Below, one piece after another: positions 32,520 through 41,874 of a DNA stretch of 64,000 nt (the first letter of the stretch is position 1; every line of letters starts with the position of its first letter). Under the pieces are notes generated by a model that was not told the DNA's origin, ran no database searches, and saw only the letters and a program-made list of their open reading frames with translations. The translations under genes and the position numbers were made by a program. This stretch comes from Arthrobacter terrae (GTDB taxonomy: Bacteria; Actinomycetota; Actinomycetes; Actinomycetales; Micrococcaceae): NCBI RefSeq assembly GCF_015708085.1, contig NZ_JADNYM010000025.1, positions 1 to 64,000 of the forward strand. The letters run 5' to 3'.

Positions 32520-32560
32520 CACTTACAGCCGTGTAAGTGGCTTGTCGCGCTCGACACTGG
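32520..32560. other. oriT: origin-of-transfer (oriT) candidate
   Basis: CACTTAC at 32520-32526 and GTAAGTG at 32533-32539 form a 7-bp inverted repeat with a 6-base loop, followed by GCTTGTCGCGCTCG. It lies about 80 bases ahead of mobC and the relaxase, the usual place for the nick region. The nick site itself cannot be read from the sequence. Confidence 0.45.
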
Positions 32561-32638
32561 CGTTCTGGTGCGGCACACTGGTCAGTGTGGTCCCCGGTTT
32601 CGGGGTCGCTGCGCTGGGCCTTCGAAAGGATGGATGGG

Positions 32639-33031
32639 ATGGCAGATGAAGAGCCGAACCTGCCTTCCAAACTCTCCCGCCGGCGGCGGGCGAACCGGCC
32701 GGCTGGGACGAAGAAGCGGCGCGACGTTTGGGTCACGGCCGAGGAGGAAGCGGCTCTCATCGCTAAGGCTGCGAGCCAGAAAGTGACCGTTCCGAATCTT
32801 CTGATGTCGGCGGCCCTGTCGGAGCATTCGGATTCACCGACTGAACGCCGTGCACTGGCAGCGGAACTGATGGCCGTCCACACGTTGCTGGCGCGTTCAT
32901 CGAACAACATCAACCAGCTCGCCCGGCAGGCTAACGCCACCGGTGAGTTCCCGGTCGAGGCCCGTGAATCGCTGAAGTTCATCCGATCGGTGGCGGTGCG
33001 CATTGACCGTGCGTTGGATGGGTTGGTGTAG
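32639..33031 (+). CDS. mobC: MobC-type mobilisation protein
   Basis: A 130-residue relaxosome accessory protein. After a basic N-terminus, RRDVWVTAEEEAALIAKAAS is the ribbon-helix-helix DNA-binding part, and LMAVHTLLARSSNNINQLAR is the MobC family signature (LxxxxxNLNQIARxxN). It binds oriT and helps the relaxase open the strand. I prefer the ATG at 32639, 8 bases after GAAAGGA; the ATG at 32630 is too close to that site. The relaxase gene begins 2 bases after its stop. Confidence 0.85.
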   Translation: MADEEPNLPSKLSRRRRANRPAGTKKRRDVWVTAEEEAALIAKAASQKVTVPNLLMSAALSEHSDSPTERRALAAELMAVHTLLARSSNNINQLARQANATGEFPVEARESLKFIRSVAVRIDRALDGLV

Positions 33032-33033
33032 GG

Positions 33034-34674
33034 ATGATTCCCAACATCACCCGGGGTTCACGGATGGGCGGACTGATGGTTTACCTGGCGTCCACGGATG
33101 CGGACAAGACGAAGAACGCGCACACCGAGCCGCACCTGGTGGCCGGTGATGCTGCGATCATGGCGTGGTACGACGATGGCGTCCTGGACCGTGTTGATGC
33201 CCTGGCAATAGCGAAGCACCTGGACCGTCCCCGGAAGAACTTCGGCGTCGAGATGAAGGTCAAAAATTTCGAGTGGGACGCGGCCAAGAAGGAACGCATT
33301 CATGTCGGCTACAAGGACGCCAGTGTCTGGCACTGCTCAATGAGTTTGCGCGCCGAAGAGGGCGCGCTGACGGATCAGCAGTGGGGCGATATCGCCAACG
33401 ACTTCATGGACTCCATGGGCTTCACCGAGACCAGCGGAAAGGCGCAGTGCCGCTGGGCCGCGATCAACCACGGCACGTCCGAGAACGGCAACCACCACAT
33501 CCACCTGGCCGTCTCACTGGTCCGTGAGGATGGCACCAAAGCCTCCACCCACGGTGACTACAAGCGGGCACAGGAAACCTGCCGCGAGTTGGAGGTCAAG
33601 TACGGTTTGGAACAGCTCTCCACCGTGCACGCCGCGCGTGGATACGACCAGGCCGAGAAAGCCACCGCTATCCGGGACGAGCGGGAAATGCACCGGTCAT
33701 CGCTAGCACGGAAAGTACGCGCCAGCGCCAGTGCCTCCGCGACGGAAGCGGAGTTCGTCCGCCGGGCCCGTGGCACCGGCCTATTGGTGCGGCCGCGATA
33801 CGCGAAGAACACCACTGACGTGATTGTCGGGTACTCGGTAGCTGAGCGACCCAAACGGGGAGAACGTCCTATCTGGTTCGGCGGTGGCACACTGGCCTCT
33901 GACCTGAAGCTCGGTGCGTTGCGTGAAGAGTGGATGGACACCCCGCACTTGGCGACGGAGGCTGCAGTGGAGTGGGACGCGGCGGCCCGCAACAAGCGCA
34001 CCATCTCCAAGACCGGCTCTGAGAATGGAACACCGCCGGCGGAAATGTGGGTTGAGTACACCCGTAACGCGACCGCTCTGGCGGATCAGCTGCGCACCAT
34101 CCCGCGTGACGATCACGCGACCTGGGCGAAAGCCGCGCGGGACGTTTCCGGTGCGTTCGCGGCATGGTCCTACCGGCTGGAACCGAGACCGGGACCGTTG
34201 GCAGCTACGGCCGCTGAACTGTCCCGCACAGCCCAGCTACGAGCACCACGACAGCACAGCAAACCCGTCGCGCTACCGTCGATTGCCGGGACAGCCATGT
34301 TGTTCATGGCAGCGTCCAGTAAGAACAAGACGGCCGCCCAAACAGCACTCATGGTGCAGCTGATCAACACCGCCTTCGCCGTCTATGAAATGCATCAGCA
34401 GTCCGGACGGACCCGGGAGGCGCAGCGCATCCGTGCAGTGGTCGAGCAACAGCTTGCCCCGTTCACCGGCACCATGCCCGAGGCCTTGCTGGTGGGTGCA
34501 GCACAGCAGTCGGCTACGGAAGCAGCAGTGCCGCCCAGGGCAATCGACATCGCCCGGCGCGGCATGGTCCCCATCCGCCCGGGATCAGCAGTGCCCGCAA
34601 CGCCAACACCGGCGACCCCGACCAAGACCTACCAGCCCAGCCGACGCGATTCCGGGCCGGGCCTGGACCGATAA
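33034..34674 (+). CDS. relaxase / mobilisation nuclease
   Basis: A 546-residue protein with an N-terminal relaxase domain. It starts MIPNITRGSRMGGLMVYLAS, where the Tyr is a candidate nicking residue. The metal-binding His cluster is in ENGNHHIHLAVSLVREDG, and HCSMSLRAEEGALTDQQW is the preceding conserved block. It would nick oriT, stay covalently attached to the 5' end and pilot the strand to the recipient. The C-terminal half is helical, with a hydrophobic stretch (IAGTAMLFMAASS) and a Pro-rich end. It looks like the actinobacterial plasmid relaxases of MOB-P type; the class is a guess. It is coupled to mobC. Confidence 0.85.
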   Translation: MIPNITRGSRMGGLMVYLASTDADKTKNAHTEPHLVAGDAAIMAWYDDGVLDRVDALAIAKHLDRPRKNFGVEMKVKNFEWDAAKKERIHVGYKDASVWHCSMSLRAEEGALTDQQWGDIANDFMDSMGFTETSGKAQCRWAAINHGTSENGNHHIHLAVSLVREDGTKASTHGDYKRAQETCRELEVKYGLEQLSTVHAARGYDQAEKATAIRDEREMHRSSLARKVRASASASATEAEFVRRARGTGLLVRPRYAKNTTDVIVGYSVAERPKRGERPIWFGGGTLASDLKLGALREEWMDTPHLATEAAVEWDAAARNKRTISKTGSENGTPPAEMWVEYTRNATALADQLRTIPRDDHATWAKAARDVSGAFAAWSYRLEPRPGPLAATAAELSRTAQLRAPRQHSKPVALPSIAGTAMLFMAASSKNKTAAQTALMVQLINTAFAVYEMHQQSGRTREAQRIRAVVEQQLAPFTGTMPEALLVGAAQQSATEAAVPPRAIDIARRGMVPIRPGSAVPATPTPATPTKTYQPSRRDSGPGLDR

Positions 34675-34704
34675 GACTCACACCACTAGTGCAAGGGGAA
34701 CACG

Positions 34705-35937
34705 ATGAGTGAATCAGATGGAATGGATGACGTCCTGGACGGCGGGCTACGGCAGTCGCTGATGATCGCCTCACGTATTGCCGAGACTCTGGCCCGTAAC
34801 CGGCAGGAATCCCAGCGTCAGCAGGAACACCAAGACGCCCAGGTGGCGCACGAAGCACAGGCACGTCTCGCCGCCGAGCGCAGCGCAGCCCACGCAGGGC
34901 TGGCTCCTGTGGAAAAGGACCAGTGGTGGGACAAGGCACAGCCCCACGATATCGCGACGGCCCACGCCGTCGCTGAAGGCTGGAAAGACCACGACCCCAC
35001 CGCACTCGCCGCCTCTGAAAAGATCCGTCAGGAAGTGCTCACCCGCTACGGCATTGACACCCGCGACGTCGGCACTGACGCCGCTTACCTGGAGTCAGGG
35101 ATCCAGGCCGCCGCCATGGACAAGGTCCGGCAGGACGAGCTGGCCCGCAGCCAGGAAGAGACACGCAAGGCCGCTGCCGAACACGAGAAGGCAATGGGCC
35201 TGCTCGCTGCTGCCCGCGTCGAAGAACTTCGCGCACAGGCCGCCGAGCTGGCCCCCGAGATGGAACGCCACCAGGTGCCCGTCGAGTACCTGGCCAACCC
35301 CGAACTGGCCCAGGCATTGCAGACCGCCCACAGCGCGAAGGCGCCCGTAGCAGTGGCGGCCGCCGACGCCACCGTGCAGGAACGCCTGTTCCTCATCAGC
35401 AAGGACGGGATCAACGGGCTCAACATCGACCAGCTCCGCAAGGAGACCACCGCGAACGTCAACGGCGCCGATGACGCCTACTTTGAGGATCCCCAGTTCG
35501 TGAAATCAGCCAAGGACCTGCACGAAGCCAGGCTCCTGGCCGAGGGCGGGTTCGAAGGCTCCGAACGGACGCCCGTGGAACAGCGGTACGAACGCGCCGA
35601 AAAGGAACTCTTTACCCGCATGGAAAGCGTCGGCCGCGAAATCGAGAACCGCGTCACGGGCAACGGCAGCCGCCGGCCCACAGATCAGGGCCTCAAAACA
35701 GAAACTGCGTCGGCCGCCGGGTACGGCTCAGCCGAACACCACGAGAAGTTCGCGGAGTCCCTGGAACAGAGCGGCGCGAACGAAACCCAGATTCGCGGTC
35801 GCCTGGTCGCAGCCCGGAGCGAAGGGACCCACCCCAGCGCAGCGGTAACCATGGACAAAGGCGCAGCCAAGGCCCGAAAGTCGCGCACCGGGGCAACAGT
35901 GGGCGCTGAGAGAGGTAAGAACGGTCTAAGTCGATAA
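34705..35937 (+). CDS. coiled-coil transfer-region protein of unknown function
   Basis: A 410-residue soluble protein made almost entirely of Ala, Glu, Gln and Arg-rich helices (RQESQRQQEHQDAQVAHEAQ, EETRKAAAEHEKAMGLLAAA). Part of the middle, WWDKAQPHDIATAHAVAEGW, looks more compact. No enzyme motif is visible. It follows the relaxase by 30 bases with the ribosome site AAGGGGAAC. It belongs to the mob operon and may bridge relaxosome and secretion machinery, which is inference from position only. Confidence 0.6.
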   Translation: MSESDGMDDVLDGGLRQSLMIASRIAETLARNRQESQRQQEHQDAQVAHEAQARLAAERSAAHAGLAPVEKDQWWDKAQPHDIATAHAVAEGWKDHDPTALAASEKIRQEVLTRYGIDTRDVGTDAAYLESGIQAAAMDKVRQDELARSQEETRKAAAEHEKAMGLLAAARVEELRAQAAELAPEMERHQVPVEYLANPELAQALQTAHSAKAPVAVAAADATVQERLFLISKDGINGLNIDQLRKETTANVNGADDAYFEDPQFVKSAKDLHEARLLAEGGFEGSERTPVEQRYERAEKELFTRMESVGREIENRVTGNGSRRPTDQGLKTETASAAGYGSAEHHEKFAESLEQSGANETQIRGRLVAARSEGTHPSAAVTMDKGAAKARKSRTGATVGAERGKNGLSR

Positions 35938-35962
35938 CCACATGCTCCGGGTGGCTTGGGCT

Positions 35963-35999
35963 AAAAAGGGTAGAGCGCCAGATGGCGTTCTACCCTTTT
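35963..35999. terminator. bidirectional terminator
   Basis: AAAAAGGGTAGAGCGCC and GGCGTTCTACCCTTTT surround AGAT, so there is an A run on one side and a T run on the other. It separates the plus-strand mob operon from the minus-strand secretion operon and can end both. Confidence 0.85.
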
Positions 36000-36015
36000 G
36001 TATGGCGTCCGGCGC

Positions 36016-36516
36016 CTAGCTTGTCGGCAAGCTAGAACCTTCGGGTTTATCCGAATTCTTCGTCACCGCTTCATCCGAGACGGTCCCTGTCGCTTGGCCC
36101 GGGGTAGTTGGCTCTCCTTTGGGCTTGGCGTAGTGGGTAGCGGCCCACGCGACGGCGAAGATTGCCATTATGAGTGCGGCTCCCCACATAACGTATGCCG
36201 CTGCTTCCCCGCCTGCTTTGAAGGCAGCGAAAATCAGGCCTCCCAAGGACACGAAAGTTCCAAGCGTGAAACTGGCAAAGTCAACTTTTTCTTTTTGGGA
36301 CCATCGGCCGTCGGCCGCCGGTACCGGCGCTGGTTTTCCGTAGTGTTTCGCGTGCTCAGCCTCAGCCTCAGTGGTCTTATTGGCACCGTCCAGCACAGTT
36401 TTTACGAAAGTGAGCAGCGCGAATATCGCCAATGCCCACAGTATTGATTGATCCAAAATTCCCCATTTCTTCGGTAACCGTATCGATGCTAGCGTGCGTG
36501 CCACCCTCTCCTCCAT
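36016..36516 (-). CDS. three-helix membrane protein
   Basis: A 166-residue protein with membrane segments at about residues 23-42 (LDQSILWALAIFALLTFVKT), 83-101 and 107-126 (AAAYVMWGAALIMAIFAVAW). The linker is charged and the C-terminus is low-complexity. No family is recognised. The start is uncertain: the ATG at 36516 lies 5' of the GGAGGAGAGG block, so a GTG just after it is also possible. It is the last gene of the secretion operon or a separate unit. Confidence 0.6.
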   Translation of the reverse strand: MEERVARTLASIRLPKKWGILDQSILWALAIFALLTFVKTVLDGANKTTEAEAEHAKHYGKPAPVPAADGRWSQKEKVDFASFTLGTFVSLGGLIFAAFKAGGEAAAYVMWGAALIMAIFAVAWAATHYAKPKGEPTTPGQATGTVSDEAVTKNSDKPEGSSLPTS

Positions 36517-36561
36517 TGACCGGCCGATGCGGGGTAGAAGAAGCGGATGCTGAACCCCCTC

Positions 36562-36993
36562 TTAGGACTGCTGGGTTCGCACGTCTGGGAACCATCCGTT
36601 TGGTGCCTTCTTGGGTTCCAGGTGTTCGGGATCGCGGTGCTTTTGCATGTCGCATTTGTAGAACGGGCCGCGTGGGTCAAGCATCACGCTCATGTGGTGG
36701 TCCGCGTGGTCCTTGAACCAGACACTGATGCCCGTGGCTCCGTCCAGCCTGAGGTGTTCCCACGCCCGCCACAAAGCTTCTACCCGCGTGACTGCTTCCG
36801 GGTGGTAGTACCACTCGATGCACCACTTCGCGGCGCGGCCGTCGACGTCGCGGACGTACGTTGGCAGCAGCTGCTCGTGCAGGAACTCTTCGGCAGAGCC
36901 GTAGACCAGTTCAGCTGGCTTCTGCTCTTCTGCCGAGGGGTCTGCAGGTGTCTCAACGTCGCTTGAGCTGAAGCGGCCGATGTCGGTAGTCAT
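36562..36993 (-). CDS. DUF4913 family protein
   Basis: A 143-residue soluble protein. The block YGSAEEFLHEQLLPTYVRDV then WCIEWYYHPEAVTRVEALWRAW then GISVWFKDHADHHMSVMLDP matches DUF4913, a family found almost only in transfer regions of actinobacterial plasmids and integrative elements. Its role is unknown. It starts 12 bases after the coupling protein stop, with GGAGGTT as ribosome site. Confidence 0.85.
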   Translation of the reverse strand: MTTDIGRFSSSDVETPADPSAEEQKPAELVYGSAEEFLHEQLLPTYVRDVDGRAAKWCIEWYYHPEAVTRVEALWRAWEHLRLDGATGISVWFKDHADHHMSVMLDPRGPFYKCDMQKHRDPEHLEPKKAPNGWFPDVRTQQS

Positions 36994-37004
36994 CTCAGAA
37001 CCTC

Positions 37005-38774
37005 CTAGCCCGTGACCCAGGGATTAGCGACCGGCGCAGCAGAAACCGGGACAGCCTCTTCTTCGGGTCGCGGGCTGTACTTCTTGATGGACGCTTCTAC
37101 GGCTTCCTTATGTGGCCCGGTGTACCAGGGCATGGTCCGGACCAGCGTGGCCGGGGCTCCAGAGGCGAGAACCACGGCTCGGCCACGGTCCAGCTCCGCA
37201 AGGTTGGAGACATCAAAGATGCGTTCCTTCCCCTCCTGCCGGGACCGGCTGGAGCCGGACTTTCCGGACGAGACGGAGACGTTGATGTAGCTGTAATCAC
37301 CGATCAGGTCCGAGAGCGCCCGGAGGAAACCTTCCTCGGCCACGCCGCCGCCGTAGACCTTGACGTTCGCGGCCGACCAGATCTTCCGCATGTTCGCCTC
37401 CCCCCACAGTTCAACGCCCTGTGACCAGGACTGCAGGATGCCCATGACGATCAATCCCTTGGAGCCGTAATGGCTGAACTGATCCGGCAGCCCGGCCCAG
37501 CGGACCACGTTGGCCAACTCATCCAGGGCGAACAGTGCAGGTTTGAGCAGGCGGCCACCGCTGCGCTCGGCCCTTTCTTCCATGGCCTCGGCGATGGCCA
37601 CCGTCAAAGCTGTGGTGAGCGGGGCGGCCGAACCGGCGCCTTCCTTGGAGAGGATGTAGATCGTCTCCTGTGAGGCTGAGAAAGCGTGCGGGTTGAACTG
37701 CCGGCGTGGGTCCGTGGCCACGGACGCGCCGCGGGCTGGGGCGACCCAGCGCAGTGTGTTCCTGCTCTTGAGGCACTGGATCATTTTCTCGGCGGTGCCG
37801 AAGATACCGTCGCGTTGCTTGTCGGCCAGCTTCAGCGTGGACTCCAGGCCCTTGTATTGCAGTTCGTAGTCATGTTCTTTGAGGATTTCGATGGGTTCCT
37901 GGCTGACCTGCTCGGTCACCCACAGATACACCTGCGTGATTGGTAACTTCCCGAGGGCGGCGGCGAGGAAGTACGAGGAGAGGATGTCTTCGGCCTTGGG
38001 GTCGAAGTAGGCATCCGGCTTGGATCCCGGGACCCGTGAACCAACGGCGAAGTGCTGGGTGAGTTTGTAGGCCTTCTCTTCGTCGGTGACGTAGGAGAGC
38101 GGGTTCCACCACCAGTCTGGTTGCTCTTGTGCGATTTTCTGCGGATCGAAGACCCACACCGAGGCCGTGACCTCGCGGACGCCACGGGTACCGTCCACCA
38201 CGTCCCGCTTGTTCGAGGTCGAGACGACAGCACCGGGTGCGTCCAGGATCGCAGGCATCACCCGGGAGGTCGACTTACCGGTCCGGGGCCCCCAGATATC
38301 GAGGCTGAGGTCTTCCCAGGACTGAATGAACGTCTGGCCGGTGGAGACGACTTTGCCGACCACGATGCCCGGGGTGTCCTTCACGCCAAGGCGCTCGGCC
38401 GTGGCTTTGGCGCCCTTTTCGGAGAACGCGGCCAGGGACTTCCCTCGGCCCAGGTAGCGGGCGGCTTTATCCACACGGGCGCGCTTGGACGCGCCATTCT
38501 TCCAAGCCACGAGCACGACGATGGCCAGGACCACGATCACGGCGGCCATGAGGGCCGCGGCGACGGTCGACTGGACGGGCCAGGGCACGCGGCCCTTGGC
38601 CAGCCCGGCGATCAGGTCAATCGGGTGGCCCGGGGGTGGCTGGATGCCGGCCATCCAGGAGCCGAGATGGGCGGCTGCGTAGGTCCCGCCGCCGAAGACG
38701 ACGATTAAGCCGATGACCAGCCAGACCAGCAGGGCGTCGCCGAGGCCCATTCCTTTACGGTTCGGTGCACTCAC
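37005..38774 (-). CDS. VirD4/TraG-like type IV coupling protein
   Basis: A 589-residue membrane ATPase. Two N-terminal membrane segments lie at about residues 12-33 and 69-90. Walker A is GPRTGKSTS at about 186-194 and Walker B is ALFALDELANV at about 400, the usual DEA/DEL box of coupling proteins. GILQSWSQGVELWGEANM and WSAANVKVYGGG are further TraG/VirD4 blocks. It would collect the relaxase-DNA complex and pass it to the secretion channel. It overlaps the VirB4-like gene upstream by ATGA. Confidence 0.9.
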   Translation of the reverse strand: MSAPNRKGMGLGDALLVWLVIGLIVVFGGGTYAAAHLGSWMAGIQPPPGHPIDLIAGLAKGRVPWPVQSTVAAALMAAVIVVLAIVVLVAWKNGASKRARVDKAARYLGRGKSLAAFSEKGAKATAERLGVKDTPGIVVGKVVSTGQTFIQSWEDLSLDIWGPRTGKSTSRVMPAILDAPGAVVSTSNKRDVVDGTRGVREVTASVWVFDPQKIAQEQPDWWWNPLSYVTDEEKAYKLTQHFAVGSRVPGSKPDAYFDPKAEDILSSYFLAAALGKLPITQVYLWVTEQVSQEPIEILKEHDYELQYKGLESTLKLADKQRDGIFGTAEKMIQCLKSRNTLRWVAPARGASVATDPRRQFNPHAFSASQETIYILSKEGAGSAAPLTTALTVAIAEAMEERAERSGGRLLKPALFALDELANVVRWAGLPDQFSHYGSKGLIVMGILQSWSQGVELWGEANMRKIWSAANVKVYGGGVAEEGFLRALSDLIGDYSYINVSVSSGKSGSSRSRQEGKERIFDVSNLAELDRGRAVVLASGAPATLVRTMPWYTGPHKEAVEASIKKYSPRPEEEAVPVSAAPVANPWVTG

Positions 38775-40366
38775 GGTGTTCCTCCTTCGGTGGCCAGCTC
38801 CGAATCTCCGGGCTCCATGAGCGTTTCAGTTGGTGTGCGCCAGCGGGTGTTGGTGTCGTTCAGTCCTTCGTCCTGTTCGATGGACGTGAGCCCGATCTGC
38901 ACGGGGATTCCGGGGCGGCCGCCGACCTTGATGAGGAATTTCCCACGACCGGGAGGTTCGACGTCGGTCCCGCGTGAGTCCCACGCGGGCGGGTCCTGCC
39001 ACCCGATGAGTTTCTGCTGTTCCTGTCGGGAGAGGGGTATCGCTGAGGTCAGTAATGGCATCTCCGAGGCTGGCAGGCCGCCACAGATCACCATTCCGGA
39101 ACGCTCCACGAATCCGCGTGCCTTCATCCGGTCCTCTTCCGCTGGCAAGGCCAGCAGATCTGACATGGTGTGGGAAATCATGATCTGCCCAACACCGACG
39201 GAGCGGTTCAAGCGGGTCAGGGCGTCCACCCGGTCGACCATGCCCTTACCGGATCGTAGCGCCCGCCACAGCTCGTCCAAGACCACGAAGTAGTTCCGGC
39301 GCGGCTCCAGGTGCGCGTCGGCGAGGGCGTTGGCGACGTTGACGGTCCCGAAGCCGTAGGACCAGCACGCGAGCAGCACGGCGGCCTGCAGGTCCGTTTC
39401 GGTTTCGTCGATGCTGGAGACATCGAAGACCACGGCACGGTCCCGTTTCATCGGGTTGGTGGTTTGCCGGGAGAAGATTTCTCCCAGCTTCCCGCCGCCG
39501 GTCAGGCCGAGCAGGGTTGCTTCCAGTGCCCGGGTTTCCTGCAGGTAGACGGTCATGTCGCCGCGGTCCAGTGCGACTTGGCGCAGCTCATCCGGGGCGG
39601 ACACAATCACATCCAAAAGGTCCTTCAGAACGGGAACACCGTTGACCCGGTCATCGAGGACCCGCAAGGCCCGGTCCAGGATGGTTTGTTCCTGATCAGT
39701 GGGCGGGTTGTTCCGGCTGATCGTGATGAGGGAGACGACCATGTTCAGCCGCCGGCCATGGGCGTCGGCTCGGACACGGGTCGCTGCTTCGTGGTGCCCG
39801 TGGTCTTGAAGGAGTTGGGCGACTTCGACGGCCTGCCCGGGATCGAGGATATTCAGGTACCCCACGCCCCGGCCCAGAGAGATCACCTGGCCACCGAGTG
39901 CCTGGACGGCTTTGATGTGCTCGCCCTTCAAATCCCCCAGGACCAGCGCATTCACGCCCTGGCCGGAGAGGCCTAAGAACATGCGACGCACCAGCGTGGA
40001 CTTCCCCAGGCCGGGTTTGCCCAGGATGAACGCTGAGGGGTTGGAGATGAGCCGGGCGCGCTGGAACCAGCTGATCGGATCACAGCAGACCGTGGCCTGG
40101 GTTTCCTCATGACGTCCCAGCGGGACCCCGATCATGGGTGAGGACGCACCGGAGGAAAACGGCCACAGCCCACAGACCTGGACCGTGGTTCCCCGGTATT
40201 CCTTCACGGACGGCACGAGGGCGGCCATGCCCCCGCCGCGTCCGGTCCAGCCACGGGCGCCGGGCCCGGCCTCCCGGGGCTGCTTCTCAGCCTTACTTTT
40301 GGGGGCAGCTTTTGCTGGCTTTACTGTCTTTGCTGTCATTGACGTCAGAAACTTTTTGAGAGCCAT
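38771..40366 (-). CDS. VirB4-like secretion ATPase
   Basis: A 531-residue protein. Walker A is GKPGLGKSTLVRR at about residues 112-124, Walker B is YFVVLDELWRALRS at about 375, and SVGVGQIMISHTMSDLLALP follows as in VirB4/TraC ATPases. A basic Lys/Pro/Ala N-terminus takes the place of the usual N-terminal VirB4 domain, which appears instead in the neighbouring SCO6880-type protein. This split is typical of actinobacterial transfer systems. It overlaps the upstream stop by TAATG and the downstream start by ATGA, so it is tightly coupled. Confidence 0.85.
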   Translation of the reverse strand: MALKKFLTSMTAKTVKPAKAAPKSKAEKQPREAGPGARGWTGRGGGMAALVPSVKEYRGTTVQVCGLWPFSSGASSPMIGVPLGRHEETQATVCCDPISWFQRARLISNPSAFILGKPGLGKSTLVRRMFLGLSGQGVNALVLGDLKGEHIKAVQALGGQVISLGRGVGYLNILDPGQAVEVAQLLQDHGHHEAATRVRADAHGRRLNMVVSLITISRNNPPTDQEQTILDRALRVLDDRVNGVPVLKDLLDVIVSAPDELRQVALDRGDMTVYLQETRALEATLLGLTGGGKLGEIFSRQTTNPMKRDRAVVFDVSSIDETETDLQAAVLLACWSYGFGTVNVANALADAHLEPRRNYFVVLDELWRALRSGKGMVDRVDALTRLNRSVGVGQIMISHTMSDLLALPAEEDRMKARGFVERSGMVICGGLPASEMPLLTSAIPLSRQEQQKLIGWQDPPAWDSRGTDVEPPGRGKFLIKVGGRPGIPVQIGLTSIEQDEGLNDTNTRWRTPTETLMEPGDSELATEGGTP

Positions 40367-41874
40367 TAGAGGGCATCCTTGATTTCGGTGGGCAGCATGC
40401 TGTGCTTGGGTAACACCAGTCCCAGGGGCAGTGAGGCTGCGAACGCGGTGTCCTGCGCACCGTAAGCCCGGCGCAAAAGGACCCGGGCGGTACCGGAGGT
40501 CTGTTCAATGGCGGCGACGGCGTCTGTGAGGCGTTCCTTGTCGGTCACGGTGGCCGTGACGACGAGGCCGAAGTTCACCAGCCCGGCGCCCTGGGCTTCC
40601 TCGGCCGCGCTCTGGGCGGCGGAGCGGGCATCGACGAGGGCACGGGCGGAGGGCCGGTTCCCGGAGGTGATGCGGACGTTGGCGTTGTTCTGGTCCCGCT
40701 CCACCACCGCCGCTGCCCGGGCGGAATCCATCGGACGGTACAGCAGGGAAATCCGTTTACGGTCAATGTCCCCGTGCGGGGCCAGCAGCCGGGACAGGAC
40801 CGAGGAGTTCACCGACCCGCGCGGTGCCCCGGTCATCGTCCAGGACGCTGAGAACGCACCCTCGTGCCGGTAGGTCTCCCAGCTGGCCTGAGCCGCGGTC
40901 GGGCCGACCTCACCCCAGGTCAGGGACACCGGGGAGCCGGCGGCGTGGGCCTGATCAATGATCAAAGCTGCCGGCGGGTCGTAGGCGATCCTCACGACTT
41001 CGCAGAGTTCCTGCGCGGACATCGGACGGGCGATCCCGGCGCCGGTGGACTGCAGCCGGGCCGACAGGCCCGGGATCCGGGAGGCCAGCTCACGGGCCAC
41101 ATCTTCAGGTGCGCGTTTCTTCGACCCTGTCCGCAGTGCGGCGTTGAATGTCAGGGACACCCAGGCCCGGACCGTGGCGGAGCCTTCCGGGTAGGTGTCC
41201 ACGACCTCGCGCAGGATCGCCTGCGCAAAGGCCGGGGCGTGCGGGTCGATGTTCATCATGACTTCGTTGCGGAGCCGGTAGCCGGAATCCGGGGCGGTCT
41301 CCACCGTCACGGCCGCGGCGTCCAGGCCGGCCTCATCGGCGAGCCCAGCCAGCCAGCCGCCCCAATTCGCGACCCACGCATCCACCTGCTCCGGATCCAC
41401 CAGGGACGCGCCGTCGGGTTCGGTGGAGAAGATCACGGTGTAGTGGCCGGTCGTGGGTATGTGCAGGAGCGCGAAAGGGCGTTTGTAGGAGTCAGTGAAT
41501 TCGTACAGGGTCGACTTCGCTGCCAGCCCGGGGAGTTGGTACATGCCCCACGGCGTCACCCCGAGCGGGCCGGAACGATACAGATTCGCACCCGAAGACC
41601 TGGAGAGCCGGAAGCTCAGCCGTGTTCCGACACGGTCCACCACGGACTGGCCGTGCTTGTCTTTCACGCTCAGCAACAGGGCGCTGGTCCCGGCCACGGC
41701 CAGGACCGTCAGGCCCGGGAGCAAACCGGCAAGGGCGAAGCTGATGATACCGGCCAACAGTCCGGCCATGACTATCCCGGTGCCGATCGTGCCGAGGTTC
41801 CCCAGGCCCGCTGAGCGCGGGACCCGCCAGTTGCCGTAGGACGGTTCCTTATAGTCGGTGCTAATTGCTGCCAC
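40366..41874 (-). CDS. SCO6880-type type IV secretion component
   Basis: A 502-residue protein with two membrane segments near the N-terminus (TIGTGIVMAGLLAGIISFAL, LPGLTVLAVAGTSALLL). YGNWRVPRSAGLGNLGTIGT and LGVTPWGMYQLPGLAAKSTL are the SCO6880 family marks. The rest resembles the N-terminal domain of VirB4 with a type IV PrgI-like head. The GTG at 41874, 5 bases after AGGAGGG, is the start; the frame upstream to 42372 is only the shadow of the VirB6-like gene. It overlaps that gene by 14 bases. Confidence 0.85.
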   Translation of the reverse strand: MAAISTDYKEPSYGNWRVPRSAGLGNLGTIGTGIVMAGLLAGIISFALAGLLPGLTVLAVAGTSALLLSVKDKHGQSVVDRVGTRLSFRLSRSSGANLYRSGPLGVTPWGMYQLPGLAAKSTLYEFTDSYKRPFALLHIPTTGHYTVIFSTEPDGASLVDPEQVDAWVANWGGWLAGLADEAGLDAAAVTVETAPDSGYRLRNEVMMNIDPHAPAFAQAILREVVDTYPEGSATVRAWVSLTFNAALRTGSKKRAPEDVARELASRIPGLSARLQSTGAGIARPMSAQELCEVVRIAYDPPAALIIDQAHAAGSPVSLTWGEVGPTAAQASWETYRHEGAFSASWTMTGAPRGSVNSSVLSRLLAPHGDIDRKRISLLYRPMDSARAAAVVERDQNNANVRITSGNRPSARALVDARSAAQSAAEEAQGAGLVNFGLVVTATVTDKERLTDAVAAIEQTSGTARVLLRRAYGAQDTAFAASLPLGLVLPKHSMLPTEIKDAL

